The notes below the pieces were generated by a model, which worked only from the letters and a program-made list of their open reading frames with translations, searched no databases and was not told the origin of the DNA. The translations under genes and the position numbers were made by a program. Shown in pieces: positions 62,224 to 64,000 of a DNA stretch of 64,000 bases; the first letter of the stretch is position 1; each line of letters begins with the position of its first letter. Source of the DNA: Aldehydirespirator sp965200005 (GTDB taxonomy: Bacteria; Actinomycetota; Acidimicrobiia; Acidimicrobiales; Aldehydirespiratoraceae); assembly GCA_965200005.1 (NCBI GenBank), contig OZ241331.1:310001-374000 (forward strand). The letters are read 5' to 3'.

Positions 62224-64000
62224 CAGTTTGCCCACGCCTGAGCATCAGTGGGCGTCAACGCAAACACCAGCGCCGCCGCAGATGTGTGAGGCTTGACCTC
62301 GGCGTAACGATCTGCGATGGCCGCAAGTTCACGCGTCTCCTCCTCGTCTAGTTGCTCAAGTCGGCCGTGCATCGATTCGATGTCCCTGCGGCGTTGACGA
62401 TGCTGGTCCGCTGCGTCAATCGAGAAGAGGGTCGTCTCGGCGTCGAGTAGGTCTCGAGTCAACTGCTCGATCGACTCCTCCAAGTTGAGCCGGAAGTGTT
62501 TGAAGACTCCACGAGCCCGTTCAGCGTCAGAACGCTTGCGGTCTTCAAGTTCCTGAAGCACCTTGCTGTGGCGTCGCTCAGCGCGCCGCTCCATTGACGT
62601 CTCTACTTGTGATCGCAGCGCCGAACCAGGCTGGTTCCACATATTGCAGAGCTGGTCGATCAGTGCTTGATCGGCAAGCTGGAGCCGGGGAGCATCAAGG
62701 GCACGATCCAAGGCGGCTTCCGCTTTGGCTTCGGCCATGACTCTTGTGCCCCGACCTCCGAGACGCACCCCGGCAAGGAAGATCTCCTCGTGTAGCCGGA
62801 TAGCACCACGACCCACAAGCGCCATACGGGTTACAGCAGCAACAAATGACTCCGGAAGGCCCTCGACAACGACGGCAGTCAGCCGGTTCAGCGGGGATGC
62901 CGAACTCCACAAGAAACTGCGCAGCATGCGCTGCGATCTCTGCACAATCGGATGACCGAGGTGTGCATACACCACATCGCTACGTCCGTGGGCAACAGCT
63001 GGATCGAACGTGATTGGACGGGGGATCTCCAGTTGAAGTCTTGTGGCGAGACCCTTGAGTGTGTCCTGCCACCTCCCCGACCAAGGTCGGACGCCAAAGA
63101 TCTTGACCGCCTCGCCCTCACCATGGACATCATCTGCGTCATACTCCGTTGCGATCAGCGGTAACTGGTGATCAAGGTGAAGAGCAGTGTCAACTACTCG
63201 TCGCAGATTGAAAGGATCGAGATGCATTTGTCTGCGTGAAGCGTCAAAGCCCTGTTCAAGTCGTGTTAGCTGAGCGTTTAGCTTGATACCACCTGCAAGG
63301 GCATCATTGATCACCTCGTTCGGATCGACCCTGCGCGCTTTGCGTGTCGCGTTCGTGTGTGATCCGAAGTGACGCTGGATCTCCTCGCCAAGCACCTGAT
63401 TGGCAGATCCGAGATCTTGTTCAACGTTGGCAACCTTCCGAGCGATACGCGCCATGAAGTCGGCATCGGCCGTGTATGTCGACGCGGTGTGAGTCGGAGC
63501 GAAGTGAAAGACCTGCGGCTCCCGAGTCTGCCCATAGCGATCAATACGACCGATGCGTTGCTCTAAGCGAGAAGGGTTGAACGGGATGTCGAAATTGACG
63601 AGCCGGCAGCAGTGCGTTTGTAGATCAATGCCTTCGCCGGCAGCGTCGGTAGCGAGCAACACCCGCACTGGCTCCTTGGCTGGATCTTCAGTGAAACGCG
63701 CACGGATCAACTCGCGAGTTTCGGGGTCAGTTGAACCCTGGATGACAGCAAGGACACCTGCGTAACCCTGTTGCCTCAACACCCGTTCAAGCCATTCAAC
63801 GGTGTGCGCGTATTCGGTGAACACCACGACTCGCTCGTTCGAGCAGTCCGAGCCCTCGGAACGACAGACGCCATCAAGAAACTCAATCAGCTTGTCGAGC
63901 CGGGAGTCTGGGCTACTCTCATAGTCTAGCCCCCAATTGGCCAGCGTCCCGAGTTCACCTGACTTGGCACCCCGAAGCGGGTTCGACTTCTTCGAGTCAC
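62223..64000 (-). CDS. drmD: DISARM SNF2-type helicase DrmD, C-terminal part (runs off the window)
   Basis: The frame is open from the right edge to the stop at 62223; about 590 residues are visible. It holds the second RecA-like domain: VVVFTEYAHTVEWL, then LLATDAAGEGIDLQ (motif V) and SRLEQRIGRIDRYGQ (motif VI), followed by a long helical C-terminal region with coiled-coil-like EELEDRKRSDAERARGVF. The N-terminal ATPase domain lies beyond 64000. DrmD with DrmMI defines class 1 DISARM. It is the most upstream visible gene of the defence operon. Confidence 0.92.
   Translation of the reverse strand, partial: DSKKSNPLRGAKSGELGTLANWGLDYESSPDSRLDKLIEFLDGVCRSEGSDCSNERVVVFTEYAHTVEWLERVLRQQGYAGVLAVIQGSTDPETRELIRARFTEDPAKEPVRVLLATDAAGEGIDLQTHCCRLVNFDIPFNPSRLEQRIGRIDRYGQTREPQVFHFAPTHTASTYTADADFMARIARKVANVEQDLGSANQVLGEEIQRHFGSHTNATRKARRVDPNEVINDALAGGIKLNAQLTRLEQGFDASRRQMHLDPFNLRRVVDTALHLDHQLPLIATEYDADDVHGEGEAVKIFGVRPWSGRWQDTLKGLATRLQLEIPRPITFDPAVAHGRSDVVYAHLGHPIVQRSQRMLRSFLWSSASPLNRLTAVVVEGLPESFVAAVTRMALVGRGAIRLHEEIFLAGVRLGGRGTRVMAEAKAEAALDRALDAPRLQLADQALIDQLCNMWNQPGSALRSQVETSMERRAERRHSKVLQELEDRKRSDAERARGVFKHFRLNLEESIEQLTRDLLDAETTLFSIDAADQHRQRRRDIESMHGRLEQLDEEETRELAAIADRYAEVKPHTSAAALVFALTPTDAQAWAN

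Noticed and set aside
1..64000. tRNA, rRNA, prophage or insertion-sequence genes
   Set aside because: I saw no cloverleaf-like intergenic segment, rRNA sequence, transposase or phage structural gene on either strand.

Overview
The window looks like a chromosomal segment of a GC-rich actinobacterium. Many genes start with GTG, strong AGGAGG-type ribosome binding sites recur, stop-start overlaps (ATGA/GTGA/TGATG) are frequent, and the lipoproteins carry long acidic Ser/Thr/Glu-rich linkers after the lipobox. This would fit an uncultured marine or host-associated Acidimicrobiia, but that placement is inference. At least seven reading-frame breaks, most at short homopolymers, suggest a contig with residual single-base indels.

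Region 1 (1-29.4 kb) is a catabolic island for N-containing (hetero)aromatics. It holds a molybdenum hydroxylase set (two molybdopterin subunits and one 2Fe-2S subunit), a methionyl-tRNA synthetase, a Rieske oxygenase overlapping a barbiturase/cyanuric-acid-hydrolase-type ring-opening amidohydrolase, and a complete branched-chain-amino-acid-type ABC importer (LivFGMHK). Next come a second single-component Rieske oxygenase, an anthranilate-dioxygenase-like alpha/beta pair, and a hybrid CoA-thioester pathway: 2-aminobenzoate-CoA ligase, PaaX-type regulator, a bifunctional aminobenzoyl/salicylyl-CoA monooxygenase-reductase split by a one-base indel, SDR, enoyl-CoA hydratase with an amber codon, and RidA. 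An alpha/beta hydrolase, an amidohydrolase and a methyltransferase follow. DUF4160/DUF2442 and MazF-type toxin-antitoxin modules are interspersed.

Region 2 (29.5-32 kb, minus strand) is a small uncharacterised operon: a ParA/CooC-like ATPase, a second CooC-like ATPase, two single-pass membrane proteins, a possible 39-aa ORF and a DUF1059 protein. The second CooC has two in-frame UGA codons exactly where its paralogue at 47.1 kb has the metal-binding Cys-x-Cys. A perfect hairpin with GU at its apex follows at the spacing of a bacterial SECIS. I read it as a candidate selenoprotein with a Sec-Pro-Sec-Cys motif, the strongest novel signal here.

Region 3 (32-44.5 kb) holds a repeat-rich lipoprotein of the NMT1/ThiY binding-protein type and an NdmD-NdmE-NdmC-like set: a Rieske domain fused to a VanB-type reductase, a GST-like protein, and an oxygenase that has lost its Rieske domain. 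In caffeine-degrading Pseudomonas this trio is the purine N7-demethylase. A 2-oxoglutarate/Fe(II)-type oxygenase and a full dipeptide-type ABC importer (DppABCDF-like) follow.

Region 4 (44.7-50 kb) pairs an orphan HypF with a CooC-like ATPase, followed by a tandemly duplicated XRE antitoxin-like protein and an EamA transporter with a His-rich tail. Region 5 (50.1-64 kb) has a seven-unit ~23-bp degenerate tandem repeat before a DUF4143 ATPase, then a class 1 DISARM defence system (drmD-drmMI-drmA-drmB-drmC) on the minus strand, cut by the right edge within drmD.
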